A stretch of 64,000 bases of DNA from Myxocyprinus asiaticus. Lineage: Eukaryota > Chordata > Actinopteri > Cypriniformes > Catostomidae. The notes under the pieces were generated by a model. The model was not told where the DNA came from and searched no databases. It was given only the letters and a program-made list of their open reading frames with translations. Where the stretch lies: the NCBI RefSeq assembly GCF_019703515.2, contig NC_059372.1:16281492-16345491 (forward strand). Direction: 5' to 3'. The position numbers and the translations under genes are program-made. Positions 49,477-62,100 of the stretch are shown one piece after another. Position 1 is the stretch's first letter. Each line of letters begins with the position of its first letter.

Positions 49477-50313
49477 TTTCAGGAGATTGAGGTGGTATAT
49501 TTGATGTGTACCCCCTCTATCGGTTCATTTAACCTCATAATCGAGATCTCCCACTCGTCGTGTGACCTCAAAGGGTCCTTGCCACTTGGCGAGTAATTTA
49601 GAGCTCGATGTGGGAAGCAATACAAGCACTTTATCTCCCGGTGCACATTCCCTTAGCTGAGTTCCCCTGTCATACAGTCGGCGCTGTCGTTCTTGGGCTT
49701 GGAGCAAATTCTCCTGTGTTAGCTGTCCCAAAGTGTGGAGTTTTGCTCTAAGATCAAGAACGTATTGAATTTCATTTTTGCTGTTTGAAGGTCCCTCCTC
49801 CCAGACCTCTCGCAATACATCAAGCACGCCACGTGGGCGTCGCCCATACAGCAACTCGAATGGGGAGAAGCCAGTGGAGGCTTGCGGGACCTCTCGTACT
49901 GCAAATAACAGGGGGTCGAGCCATTTATCCCAATTTCTAGCATCGTCGTGCACGAATTTACGAATCATATTTTTGAGGGTTTTATTAAATCATTCCACCA
50001 GGCCATCCGTTTGAGGATGGTATACCCTGGTGCGAATCGATTTAATATTTAACAACTCGTACAGTTCGCGTAGTGTCCGTGACATAAACGTTGTGCCCTG
50101 ATCGGTGAGGATTTCTTTCGGAATCCCCACCCGGGAGATTATTTTGAAGAGTGCCTCCGCAACACTGCATGCTGAGATGTTGCGAAGAGGCACTGCTTTC
50201 GGATATCGCGTTGCATAGTCCACTAGGACCAATACAAAGCGATGTCCGCGTGCTGACCGTTCTAATGGCCCGACAAGGTCCATTCCAATTCTCTCAAAGG
50301 GGACCTCGATCAC
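49477..50313 (-). pseudogene. Gypsy-like pol: integrase, upstream of RT
   Basis: Minus strand, 5'-truncated. The frame 49990-50313 holds the integrase core (IGMDLVGPLERSARGHRFVL, then VDYATRYPKA, LTDQGTTFMS, VYHPQTDGLVE), so catalytic Asp, Asp and Glu regions are visible. The frame 49525-49968 holds the rest (NWDKWLDPLLFAVREVPQAS, FELLYGRRPRG) and the GKVLVLLP / KWQGPFEVTRRVGDLDYEV C-terminal block. All this and the following RT lead-in (to 49111) are in one frame, broken only by TGA stops at 49990-49992 and 49525-49527. The zinc-binding N-terminus is lost at the truncation near 50315. Confidence 0.88.
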
Positions 50314-50930
50314 CCTGTCTACAGAGCCACCGTCAGCTCAGAGTCAGCTCTGTAAACAGTGGAGTCGGAGCGCGCTCTGCTGGACACCAATTCTAAAGCA
50401 TTGTTTTCTGCATTATATGTTCTGAGAAAAAGTTTTCATATCTGCACATATCGGTAAACATATACGCTGATATACTGGTGAAAGGCTAATATTGGCCGAT
50501 AATAAAACCTTAAACCTTAAAACCACCATACAATTAACAATTCAAACAACTTTACAGCTCAAGTAAGGGAAGAGTTTTAACAGAAGATTTGACCGTCCAA
50601 AAATTGGCCCCATTCACTGCCATTGTAAGTACCTCACTGTAACCTCGATTTTTGCTTTTTTTAAAGAAAAGGAGGGATGAGTCCAAAATAATTTTTGTGG
50701 TAATCAGCATTATGCCACAAGCTGTCAAATGAACTAAACTTGTATTGAACCCGGAACATTCCTTTAATGTTTTATAGGAATTGATTTGTGGAATATCAGC
50801 ACTTGTCAAATGATGTCATCTACAGCCTGGTATGATGTGTCAACTAACAGAAAGGTCAGAGTAGATGGATTGCATAAACATGAAACAGTGATATTTCAGA
50901 AAGTGATTTTGTGTTGTCCTTTAAATTATA

Positions 50931-51221
50931 GGGTTAGTTCACCCAAATATATATATTTTTTTGTCATTTATTCACCCCCATGTCATTCCAAACCCATATG
51001 ACTTTCTTCCATGGAAACAAATGGAGAATGTTAATGTATTGGTGGAATGTTAGGAACTGACCACCTCAGACACCATTCACTTTCTTTTTTATGGAAAACA
51101 AAATGCAATGAAAATGAATGGTGACTTCTCTTTTTCTGTTCCACAGAAGTCATACATGTTTGGAATGGCATGAGGGTTAGAAAATGATGGGTGAATTTTC
51201 ATTTTTGGGTGAACTATCCCT
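50931..51221. mobile_element. Short TTAA-type palindromic MITE
   Basis: Left end AGGGTTAGTTCACCCAAATA and right end TTTTTGGGTGAACTATCCCT, 291 bp apart, with inner pairing CATTCCAAACCCATATGACTT against CATACATGTTTGGAATG. Targets are degraded (TTAT and TTTA). Confidence 0.75.
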
Positions 51222-53140
51222 TTTACATCAACCGGATGCATGGATTCTCAAAGCAGGGAAAGAGGCCATTGCTATGCTGTTTCTAATGTATTGTGCTTCA
51301 GGATAGCCTGTACAATGAGCAGGGAAGGCAACCTTCTCCAAAAATCAAGGGCATTTGTACATCATTTGTGCCAGGCAGACACTGGGGCTGGAGTGAGTTA
51401 CTGATGGCAGACTGAGAGGGATTAAGCAGTCTCATTGCTACTGATTTTGTGATTCTTGCTGAATGTGACACCTCCTGTATTTCCTCCATATTCCTCCTGC
51501 TTTGCCACAGTTTTTACTTTGTTTAAAATTTTGTGTTTTTTGCTTGTGTGAAAAAATGTCTTAGTAACCATTCAGGGTTCAATTTTGTGTGTGATCATGT
51601 TTTTCTGAAAGTGACTGGATTTTGTGAAATCCTGCTACTGTTAATTTTCACACTGGAAATTTCTTTGTTTCTTATTCTTACCTTATTTACAACTGAAATC
51701 AATAGCTATTAAAACTGTCTTTGCATGAGCTATTTAAAGGAATATTTCACCCAAAATGTATTCAGTCATTATCCATTAATCCATTAACTGCATAAAAGCT
51801 TTTTTTTTTTTTTTTTTTTTTAATATATACCAAATTAAATTCACATGATATATTTTTCAATAAAATCATTTTATTTCAGTCAGACAGGGACAATAAAGTG
51901 GCTGGAGTTCAAAAAAAGAAATGGGCATCAATGGGTGCTTCCAGTGAGTGTAGAAAGCATTGTTGATTATAATGGGAGCGATCTAGTTTTGTAGTCTGAT
52001 ATGACTCACCACTCACGTCCGGTGTAGACTCTGCGTTACATTCACTTGACTTTCTCAAACTTGGTCACATCACATCAAGTTTCTTGCTTTCACTTTAAGA
52101 AAAGTATTTTTTTCCCCTCTCATGTAATGTGCTGTTCTCCATATTCACTGGCAGTAGTATTTGGATGTAAGCATAACTTCTAATGCTGTCCAGACAGGTC
52201 AGGCTACTGGAGTGCAGAGGCCATGTTTGGGAACCCGTCTCTCTTCTGCTGGATGTTCAGAGCTCATGGACATATTTATATAGTCTTCTTTTCCTTTTCC
52301 CTTGTGTGCATTCATAAGTAGAATGTGAGTTGGAATACTTTTCAAGCATTTGCTGGAAAATTAGATAAACCAATCTGCTCAAAATGAGGGAGAAGGCAGA
52401 AGGAGAGAGGTGGTGTAAAAGAGGTAACGCACACATAGGCAGTGAGTGAGATTTTAAGGAAATATGGGCCAAGGATTGACAGTTCACCTAACTGGAACAA
52501 CCACAGCACCACAACAGAAAAAAGGATTTAGAAAGTAGCAGCATAACAGAATTTGAGGCAAACATGAAAACTAATTAGAATAGGGATCTATGAGATCTGA
52601 CAATGGCTTCCATGAACAGAAATCAAAGAGCATTGTCAAGTTAGTCCAGGTCAGATCCTATACAAAAAGATATGTGAAAAGTTAGTCAATGAAGACTTTG
52701 GCTTTACTGGCGTAACGGTTAAATTGCTCCATATGTGGGTAGTATCATTGTTATTTTCAATGAGCACAGTAAACAAAGTTTTTTGACACACCCCAAGATA
52801 CCTTTGAAGATTCCTTCTCAGTTTCTTTTCAATTCAAAAAACTTTCAGACATTTGTTTTGACAAGAAAATACAGTATTTTTCAAGAAAGGAAAACCATAT
52901 CTGAACCCACATAGAACAATATTTCCAAACAAGGTCAAACTCTGGGTATGGCTCAAAATGACTTTTCTCACAAAAGCCAGGTTTAGGAACACACTCTTCA
53001 TTCTGCCTAACAGTGTCCTTCTCCTGGTGGAATCGCATATGTTTAGTTAGCTTGAGAATCCGGTTCAGGTATATGTCAAACTTGTAACTCTCATCAAAAA
53101 AGGGCTCTCATGGGGTGTCTACCATTGTTGAAAAGTGTCA
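51222..53140. other. camta1 intron 3 DNA, no gene seen
   Basis: A possible left arm of a TTAA MITE (AAAGGAATATTTCACCCAAA, 51736) and a T run at 51801-51822 are the only repeats noted. Confidence 0.4.
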
Positions 53141-53640
53141 GGATTGCTGGACCGTAAAAGTGCTGGTCTCTGGAAGGGACCCTCTGGGAGAGGGAGACAG
53201 GCAGGAAAGAGGAGCTAAGCTAGTGTGACACTCAGCCTCTAATGAGTGGCAGGGACTAAAGACCTCTGAACCTTCTCTCAGCCCTGAACTGAAGCTGAAC
53301 TGTGGGATGAGCAGCTCAGTCCTACTAAGGACTACACATTTAATGCCCTGTCATCAAGACTAATCCTCGCTGACTGGCACTGCCATGGCATGGTGCCCAC
53401 GTGCAGTATGCCTCTGCTCCTGCTGGGGTGCCATAGTGGACACACATGGCACTGGAGCAGTCCAGGGAGAGTTGTGGGCAGAGAGAACGGAATCATCCGG
53501 TTACATTCACGTCCGGTGGCAATGTCCAGGGAGAGGGTTCTGATTACGCAGGATGTGGAGGGGCTGTAAAAAAGAGAAGTTTGGCTCACTGGGCCAGAAA
53601 TGACTGCATTTCCCCCACCGAATCAGAGACAATATGATAC
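53141..53640. other. GC-richer single-copy looking block in intron 3
   Basis: About 500 bp with clearly higher GC than its surroundings and no match to the repeats elsewhere in the window. Open frames at 53332-53589 and 53446-53637 have no recognised domain. It could be a conserved non-coding element or an unrecognised exon; the sequence alone does not decide. Confidence 0.3.
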
Positions 53641-53834
53641 CTCTCGTGAGAGTCAATGCACCTGCCAGTGAAACCCATTTACAGATTAAATACTAATCAG
53701 AGCAATCTTCTGTTTTTGATTACAATGCACCAAAACCCTCTAGTGCACAAATGTCCTGAAGATTACAATAGAGGGGTTACATTCATACAAAATGCTTGTT
53801 AGACACATTAGTTCCTCTAGAACATTCCTCATTT

Positions 53835-54286
53835 AAAATTATATCTATATTTTTCAGCCTGTTGACAATATTCGATACATATCTCGATAATTATGTATTT
53901 GCTCTGAAATGGTTTAAAAGTTCTTTAAAAAAATTTGTTTTATCCAAAAGTCATTGAATAAAAATCTATTTAAAAATAATAGTTTGCAGGTAATCACAGC
54001 TGTGCTGATAGATGAACGAAACAGCAGGACTGGAAGTGCGATATTGCTTTTATACAACAGTTTAACGAAGAAGTAAATAAATAAGTAGGGAAAAATAAAG
54101 GACTGTCTCATAAAACGCTCTTGTGTGTGGGACTACTTTCTTATGCCACAGGATCTGCCATTGCTAGTTCAAAGATGCGTCCAATCTTCCGTTACTAATT
54201 TTAAAAATCACACTTTAGAACTAGTAACGGCCTCTTAGGCTGTTTCTAACAAGTTATTGGAGAAATAAGGACGTGTGTGTGTATGC

Positions 54287-54325
<39 letters not shown>

Positions 54326-55465
54326 AGCATGTGATTACCTGCATCTTTTACAATGATGAACATGCTGCAGGTGTTAGTTTTACTCTGTTCCTCAGCTGTA
54401 GTGTGGTAATAATCTGCTCTGATTGTGGAGTGATGCTGCCAAACATGCTATCGGTATTATCCTACATGTATTTCACTCATGTTCTGTTGTCGGAGAGAAA
54501 ACATGGAGGATGCCAGTTTCTTGGGGAACTCTTATTTTGACACAAACACATTAAGCGTTCTCTTCTCCACTATTTTGAAAGTTTATGTCTTCTCCCAACC
54601 CGGAAATTTGGGGTATAAGGTAGGTGCCCTGAGCGTGTTTGCTGTGATCGGCAGTAATGCTGAAGCTTTTAGTTTCACTCTATTTCTCAGCTATAGTGTA
54701 GTAGTAATCCAAGCAATCACGCAGTGAGAGACAATTCCGGATGACTTCAAAGAAAATCTGGACTGACCACACACAGTTTGTCAACGTCAGCTCAACATGC
54801 TCATAGCACACACAAGACAGTCTTTTGTTGCCACCTGCTGGCTCAAATTTTTAATGTCACAGGGATGAATGAAAATTCACACATCTAGCTTCTCTTACAC
54901 ATCTGCACTGCTCTTACACATTTGGAATACAATGGACACAAGCGGAGTGATACAAACAGTAAAGCGTCCCAATGCTGATGGTGTGAGCTATCAGCACACT
55001 TGGAATGTCTCTCGTCCAATCAGATTTGAGGACCGGAACTAACTGTTATATAAAATAATATAATATTGAAGTATGGTTATTATTTTGAGGATTAGATTTG
55101 TTTTATATACAAGTAATGTATTTCTATCCTTTTTACTTCACCTTCACCTAGGGCTTTTATTTTGACACTGAATGTGTGTGTATTTGACAGTTTACAATGT
55201 TCCGCATCTGGTGAAACACTGTAATCTCCTCCTTTTTTATTATACTGTGCCATGTTTGTAGATTTGTATAATAACTTGTAGCAGTTTCTAATGTTAGGAA
55301 TTGCTCGAATGTATAAACCTGCAAATACTTTTCTTTCACAATGCATGTGAATTGCTCTAAAAACACGAGCCCATGAGCCCCACACATGCAAAGAACAGCG
55401 CATCTCCCGTTTATTCTGAAGCACACACAGACCATGTTAATCTGTCTTTAATCGCAGCCTTTTGT
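53835..55465. mobile_element. Truncated, longer relative of the hAT at 13577-14737
   Basis: Left part (53838-53975) matches 13597-13810 through ATCTCGATAATTATG and GCTCTGAAAT. Right part (55080-55465) matches 14090-14510 through CTTCACCTTCACC, TTTGTAGATTTGTATAATAA and TTTATTCTGAAGC. Both terminal repeats are missing. The middle is about 1 kb here against about 0.3 kb in the first copy, so it either keeps more of the parent element or carries an insertion. Two 45-bp words (TTAGTTTTACTCTGTTCCTC at 54376 and TTAGTTTCACTCTATTTCTC at 54669) repeat inside it. Confidence 0.65.
54289..54322. repeat. (GA)n microsatellite
   Basis: About 17 GA units without interruption. Confidence 0.95.
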
Positions 55466-58132
55466 ATGATTTTTTATTTATTTTTTATCTTCCTATATTC
55501 CTATATATTATCTTATCTATAGTATGTTTTCTTTTGCCGTGGAGCTGTAGATGGGGGAGCACCAGTGCTGGAAAACGGTGCATGGAACTGCCGTTTTACA
55601 TTAAGCCGAAAAGTAAGTGCAGCTTCTTTTTTGCAATGTTTTTCGAGTGGAACATGATCTGTCTGCAGCACTGGTGCAGACGCACTTTGGTCGGAGTGGA
55701 AGAAATGCGATTAAAGCGTTTTCATGGCAGTATAAAGCGATTAAAATAGGAGTACTCCACATATCTTACTGCAATTATATTTAATCACAGTATTGCCTTA
55801 AACGCATTATAATCGCATTATGAGGGTGCATGTAAACGTAGCCACTGTTGCACTTTCAACATTGCTCTGTTTTGAGTGGCCCCACATAGCAAGGTAGACT
55901 CAATTAATGATGTGAGTTTGAGGGTTGGGCTATCTGTTTATTCCAACCAATGGAAGAGAGGCATGTATTTGGGAAGTCTGTTTTTAAATCATTTAAATTA
56001 ATCATTAATTTAGCAATTTCTATTTGGTTCCACTAGTGGCACAGAAATGACACTTCACCTTGACCAAGAAGTCAGCCTCACACTTTGTTATGTCACCCTC
56101 TGCCAGGGTCCAACAATAAAGGAGACATTCTTCCTTTTATCTCTGTCTCCCATCTGAATCTCTGAGACCCCCCACCCGCCAGCCCTCCTGTGGAATCTGC
56201 GTCACATCTATTCAATAACAGTTTCAGGTCATGGCTTCAATTATTTCCACTCTGCTGTACATTTGAAAATATAATTACTGTTTTGTGAGCAGAGACTGAA
56301 CAAATAATAAAAAAAACCTGCATATGAAGAAAGAGAAACCTTTAAGTAACCTTTGTGTTGCTAATTTGTAGTATCAACTAATTCGAGGCGATGGTTGAGT
56401 TACTTGCAACGTGTGCGTCTAAATTAAAAGGCATGATGTATGACAATATGAAAAGTAGTACTTTTGATTATGCAATGAATAAATGAACAAGCATAATTCT
56501 GAGTTTATTTTCACAATTAAATAACATTAGTACAGGTTGTGTAAATGCTTTACAAATAAAAAACGTATGCACAAACTTGTCATTAGATTCACAAAGTAAC
56601 TTCCTCTGACATAAGTTCTTTAAGGGAAAGTGATCAAAAAATGCCCTGAAAGGGTTACATATTTGCCTTAATATATCTTTTAGGTTAGCATTATATTACA
56701 GCAAAGTTTTAACTCTTCTTGAAAAGACTGAAGTCCACAATTAAATATCCAATATCAGCTAAATATCCAATATTGACCAATGCTGATAAATAAACAAAAA
56801 TACAGCATCTATAGCAGAGTTTAGCACTATCACAGAGTAATACAATTTTCAGTACCATAGTGAGGGTAGTACTGCATCCTTTATGTTGCAGACATATTGA
56901 CTTCCAGTGGCGTCAAATGCACACACAAATTTTTTCTTTCAGAAAATGAATATTTTCTTTATACCAGAAGTGGCTGCTTCATTTTGTTCTTATTATGGAT
57001 GCCAAAGTGTCTGATCCCAGACTAAAATCTACCTTGGCAGAGATCTGTTCCATCACTGGATGGCCAGCGTGCTGATGTATTTGCCTGTCTACGCCTTTCG
57101 GAGGGCAGACCGCTTGTTATTTAGACTGGTAACCTCCACTTCTCTGCCTGCTTCTTTTAGTTTCAGTGTCTCTATTCCTGAGGGCCTCCCTTTCCCTCCC
57201 ACTCAGGCAAGCCTGAGCTCATTAGAACATTCCCCTGGATTAAAGTCTTTCTTCATGGATTACAACAGTTAAGATGTTTGAACAGTTCCTGTCACAGAGA
57301 CAGGTATTTAACTTTTAATGACCCTTTGGGCTGATTATAGTAGTTTGATGATTTTGGAAGCCTTCTGCACATTTTTATATTCATATTAGTTGTAACTGTT
57401 TGATATATCTTGCCTAATCGAACTCTCAGTCTACCTGTGATTGAATGTTTATCTTCTTTTGATGTTGTAAATGGAACACTTCTCTCAACTGTGTCTAATT
57501 AAAATTGCCCCGTATGAATTGCAAGTGTTTACCGAGAAGTTCATAAGCCTCTCTGGGGCAGTCAGTGGTAATTAAAGGTCATGTTTGCTTGTTTGTTTTT
57601 GGTAAAAGAAATGCTTTAACATTTTTACCAACAGGTGTCTAATGCATGACTAGAATTTGAAATGCAGTGCTCAGGGGCTTTTCAGGTTGAGATGCTGAGT
57701 CTTCTCAAATATTTGATTTGAGATTAAAGTTCAAATGCCACCCTCTTCCTCTGGGGATCTCTATTTGCATATATAAGCTGCATTTCATGTGCACATCACT
57801 AACATTTTCTGTTATTTGTTTATTGATATGGATATATATTAGTTTATTTCTCTTTATTTCCTGTTGAATATTTTATAATGTTAAGATTGCTGGCAGTATC
57901 TCATTTGGAAACTATGTTTTTGAAAACTACTTTCTTTTCTTGAATTTAACTGTGTTAATATCTTCTCCTGCATAATGACAGTGATGGGTGTATGGTTTTG
58001 GTAATGTGTAGTGGGAGAATTCATAACTCAAACAAGGCAAGTGATCAGGTTTTTAAGTCTTTTTAGGTTTGTTCTAATTTTTTTTATTTTATTTTTTTTT
58101 CAGATAATTATTTTTTTGTAACACTTGATAGT
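55466..58132. other. camta1 intron 3 DNA, no feature seen
   Basis: No coding frame with recognisable content. The open frame at 57060-57272 has no domain or splice context to support it. Confidence 0.35.
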
Positions 58133-59135
58133 AGGGCTGAAACAATTAGTCGACATTATAGAAAACGTCGACAATTGTTGACAAAAAGTGTCATTGCCGA
58201 ATAGTCGTTTGATCTCATTTAACATAACATGAGATCACATTAAACTCTAATGATGACACGTGAGAGCAGCACTGCAGCTCGCACCTGACTGAGGAGAGGA
58301 AGTATTACACAGCTCACATATCCAGATGCACTCTAAACTTTCCAAACAGCTTCAGGTGATGTTGATCGCAAAGTATGAGGGAATTATAATGCAAAAATAC
58401 AAAATAAGTAAACACAGAAGCACTCTCGTTATGGAATAAGCGGAGCCGGAAAACCCGGCATTAGATTTTGATGCAGACATAAACTTAATGCGTTATAGTT
58501 TTATTAAAGTTCAAATAATACAGAAGCAGATCATGTAAATAACTACAAACTCCGAAACTGCCATTTCTCTGTGCGGTCAGCGCCTCTTCTATGAATTGCG
58601 CGAATGTCCTGATCTAAGGGGGAGAGATTGAAACTGCACCCGACTGATGTACACTCTGTCGCGGGGACGTTTGCCCCCTCACGCGCACTTGCTGCAGCTA
58701 GATTATAACGTGATGGCTAGCGACTTATTGAATCATAATATGTGTCACTGTGTGTTTCTTATCGTGAAGAAAATTGGCAACACGCAGCTTTATTAATAAG
58801 ATTTTTTTTTTTTTTTTGTGAGTTAAAGATGGATTGAAGTGAACAGAAAGGTGAGAGAGGGTAGTCTTCGCCCCATTATACACTGCAACAAAATAAGTTT
58901 TTGTTTTGGCTTGTTTTCCAATATAAATATCTAAAACTCCTTTAAAACAACGTACATTTACTTTAGCAGCTATACTTCAGAAGAAAAAATTGTTATCTGA
59001 GAATGTTGAATATAATACAAATATTTTAAAATATCTAAAAATCCTTTAAAAAAAAGATGCAATAATCGCCGAATAGTCGAATAATCGTTCTATTAATCGT
59101 TAGATTAATCAATTATAATTAATTGTTTGTCATAG
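58133..59135. mobile_element. hAT copy without the L1 insertion
   Basis: Begins TAGGGCTGAAACAATTAGTC and ends in ATTAATCGTTAGATTAATCA, the reverse complement of the copy at 17767-20833. Shared words include the GGAAAGTTTGGAGTGC-like and CTGTGCGGTCAGCGCCTCTT stretches (58574). It is about 1 kb, against 3.07 kb for the copy carrying the L1. The right terminal repeat is eroded and no target duplication is seen. Confidence 0.7.
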
Positions 59136-62100
59136 ATTCGGCACTGGAATCGGATTGGATGAGACAATATATGTCTGAAGCCATTGCAAAATAGCTAATA
59201 TATGTACACCTGTGAACCACATCAATTGAATTCTATCCACCTTTTTCTTGAACATGGAAGTTTACTACAATTTATAATGAAAGCCTGTTTCACTTTCCGG
59301 TCACCAGTGTTTTCACTTGCATCGACATATGGTAATGTACTGTTTAGCATATTAAATTAGTAAAAACTGGCAAAAAATAAATAAATAAATAAATCATGTG
59401 GCTCCATAGTGCTGATACTTTAGACAAAGTGTCGTGATTCGTCCATCAAAGTTTAAGGGACTGGGTGGATGTTGTGAAGCTATTGATCCAGGTTAGTTAT
59501 ATTAATATTATAAACTACAACAATTTGAGTTGTTAAGACAGCCAACAACTACTCAAGTTGAGCCTGAACTCATGTTCATGTACAGATTATATCACAGCAG
59601 GTGCTCTGAAGGTCAGATTACATATTATCTAACATATTATGTGGTTTGAAGATGTTTTTATGATGATTGATTATGATAAATAATATGCAATCGCGAATGC
59701 GCTTGCCGATTATGAGCAATAAACTATATTGTTTACATCGCAATGCAGCGTGGGATTCTGACTTCGTCATAGCATAGAAGCATAGAAGTTTCTAAAAACC
59801 TAGCCCTTCCACTTTCCCAGCACCGGAAGTGGTTAGAATGAGTGATGGACGGAATGGGAGAAGGCTCAAGTAGACTAACTAGTTTGTAACATGTCCGCAT
59901 TGCTGCATCAAAAAAAAAAAAAAAAAAAAGGATATTGTGATGTTGAAAAGACTATTTGAGCAGCTGGTTCATTATGACAACTGATTCAGTCCCTCTTTTG
60001 CTGGTAAAAAGCCGCACGAATGCAGATCGCACAGGTTTCATCGTATGCCTCTGAGCACAACCTAGTGTAATAACACCATTTTGATTGCACATGCTAAAGG
60101 GTGAATATCACTGTAACACATGGCCTTTTGTGACTTGCTTTAACATCTGAAGTTTCTACAGTACATCTAGGCTTGTTGGATGTAACATTTAGAAAAATCT
60201 CCTTCATGAGTGCTTTTATAAATAAAGTCGATTTTCTGATTCCCAAGTGTGCCTGATGTTGCTGTAACCTTGTTGATGTGTAATAGGGAGTCAGTTGTGC
60301 AGTTTAGGCCAAGTTTTGCTGTTGTCTGTAATGAGAACATACCTGTGGGTCATTTTGGGGTCCTGAATGCTACAAGAACTTTTCAGTTTTCTAAGGCAGG
60401 GGTCTCCAGTATACACCTATGACAGGTGTGCCTGCTCAAAATTGCATGACCTCTATTGTTGCACATGCAGGTCTCTTCACCTCCTATGGGAACTTATAAA
60501 TTGAACCCAGCTTGTGCTTTCATATTTTATTGCACGCCACCCCACCTCGTTCTTTCTTTTCTCTCCTCCCCTCCCTTCCTCTCATCTTCCATCATTCACC
60601 CCTCTCCCTCATGTGTTCAGTGAGGTGCAAAGTTATTCTGAGGTGGAGAAATAGATTTTTACCTTTAGTTTTGAACTGCCATGCCATGCTTGTGATTGTG
60701 AAAGACTACGTTTTTTTTTTTTACAAGATGAAAGGAACAACAATGCTATTATTGTAAATAGCACTTATTTGCATGCTTGTCTCAGTGCATTGTTTTGCGG
60801 CTAATATTTACAAGAGTTTGAAAGTAAGTGCCATTGTGTTCTCAGCTCTCTGGATCAAATGGCAGGGGAACCAAGGTGCATACACTGAAGCCTGATGTAT
60901 TATTCCATTTCATGGAGTCTGCCAGCCTAGCTCGCATACCACGGTAATCCATACCCCTGCCGCTCGCCCCTACTTGAAATAAATAGGATTGGTATCTGTC
61001 TCCCTGACTCTCAGAGATGAAGTGATTGATGGATCTTGTACAGGATTAATTATTGAAGCTAGCGGTTTCTTCTCACAGACAGACTACTGCCAAGCGCTGC
61101 CTAGAAAATGGGCGTACACATAAAACCACCCTTCGTTTATGAATATGATTTTTCTTTGAAGATGTAATATATTGTTCAGAATTTAATAGACGTTATTTGA
61201 TTGGTTGTCTTTATTTCCTTTCAAAATTCAAAAGTCTTTTGAAGATAAACTTGTTTGTAAAGGACATTGACCATTATTGGTTGTTCTTTTTCTGTGTTTT
61301 TTTTTTTATGTCTTGAACCCATATAGCTGCGATGAATCAAGGCTATCTCGGCTTTCTTACTGTCCTGGTTCTCATGTCCCTCAGGTTTGGTCACATGCTT
61401 GATTTTTTTATTTCATCCTGGTCAAACACAGCCGCTGCACGTCAGTTAGTACCAACACAATACTTTTTTCATTGCCAGTGGAAATGACCTCATCCATCTA
61501 TCCCAATAGGGCCTGTCTTTTTTTAGCTGTTTCACAGGAAGCCCTTCACATCCACACTATAAGCAGTAACATGAGAGGATCCATGCTTTGTGGTTGGGAG
61601 CTGCTCCATCAGTATGGATAGAGAAGGGGTGTCGACTGCAGAGGTGGAGCCTGTGATTCACAGAGACTTCGCTTGACTCCTCTGTCCTGGTGCTTTTCTT
61701 TTGGATCAGTAGGAGGGAAGTTCTCGCCTAATCAGTGGAAGGGCATGCGGGCCCTTCTGCTTCGCAGGATCCCTCCTCTTTTTTCTTTACTTGTTATGTG
61801 CTGGGCTTTGATCTTTAAAGGTCCTTGAGAATGAGGAGCCAGCGTATTGGGACTCTATGCTTTTGAATTCCTGCCCATCTACAGCTCCATCTAACGGACA
61901 TCACTGGACAAAACAGGCATTCCTGTGTTCTTTGCTCTTTCTCTTTGCCCTATCTTTTCTCACCTGTTCTTCACTCACTGTTCACTGTCACTTTAACCCC
62001 TTCATCTTCTTCTGCCTAAATAGTTTGCATGGTTTGCTATCCTCCAGTGGCACCGTTTGTTTTGAACCATGATATATGCATTTGCATTTATCTATCGTTT

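Larger units (their letters stand above)
45326..50510. mobile_element. Fragments of hAT elements hosting LINE and LTR insertions
   Basis: At 45326 a TAGTGATGCACTGAAATTAA end begins one hAT-type fragment. At 45487 TAGAGCCCGACCGATATGGG begins another, with the matching ATATCGG / TTGGCCGATAATA words returning at 50430-50505 after the LTR element. The right terminal repeat and target duplication are not recognisable, so only a partial element is claimed. Confidence 0.5.
45180..50763. mobile_element. TTAA palindromic element expanded to 5.6 kb by nested insertions
   Basis: Left arm 45180-45325 begins AGGAATATTCCGGGTTCAAT after TTAA (45176-45179). Right arm, about 50600-50763, is its reverse complement ending TATTGAACCCGGAACATTCCT before TTAA (50764-50767). 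Internal matches include GGCATAATG / CATTATGCC and GGACTTGTCCCTCCTTT / AAAGGAGGGATGAGTCC. Everything between about 45326 and 50520 is foreign: hAT fragments, a LINE and a Gypsy-type element. Confidence 0.8.

Noticed and set aside
54277..54540. Open frame starting in the GA repeat
   Set aside because: Begins as Arg-Glu repeats from the microsatellite and continues in hAT-derived DNA.
57060..57272. Possible exon or small gene
   Set aside because: No recognised domain, and no acceptor and donor pair that would keep the camta1 phase.
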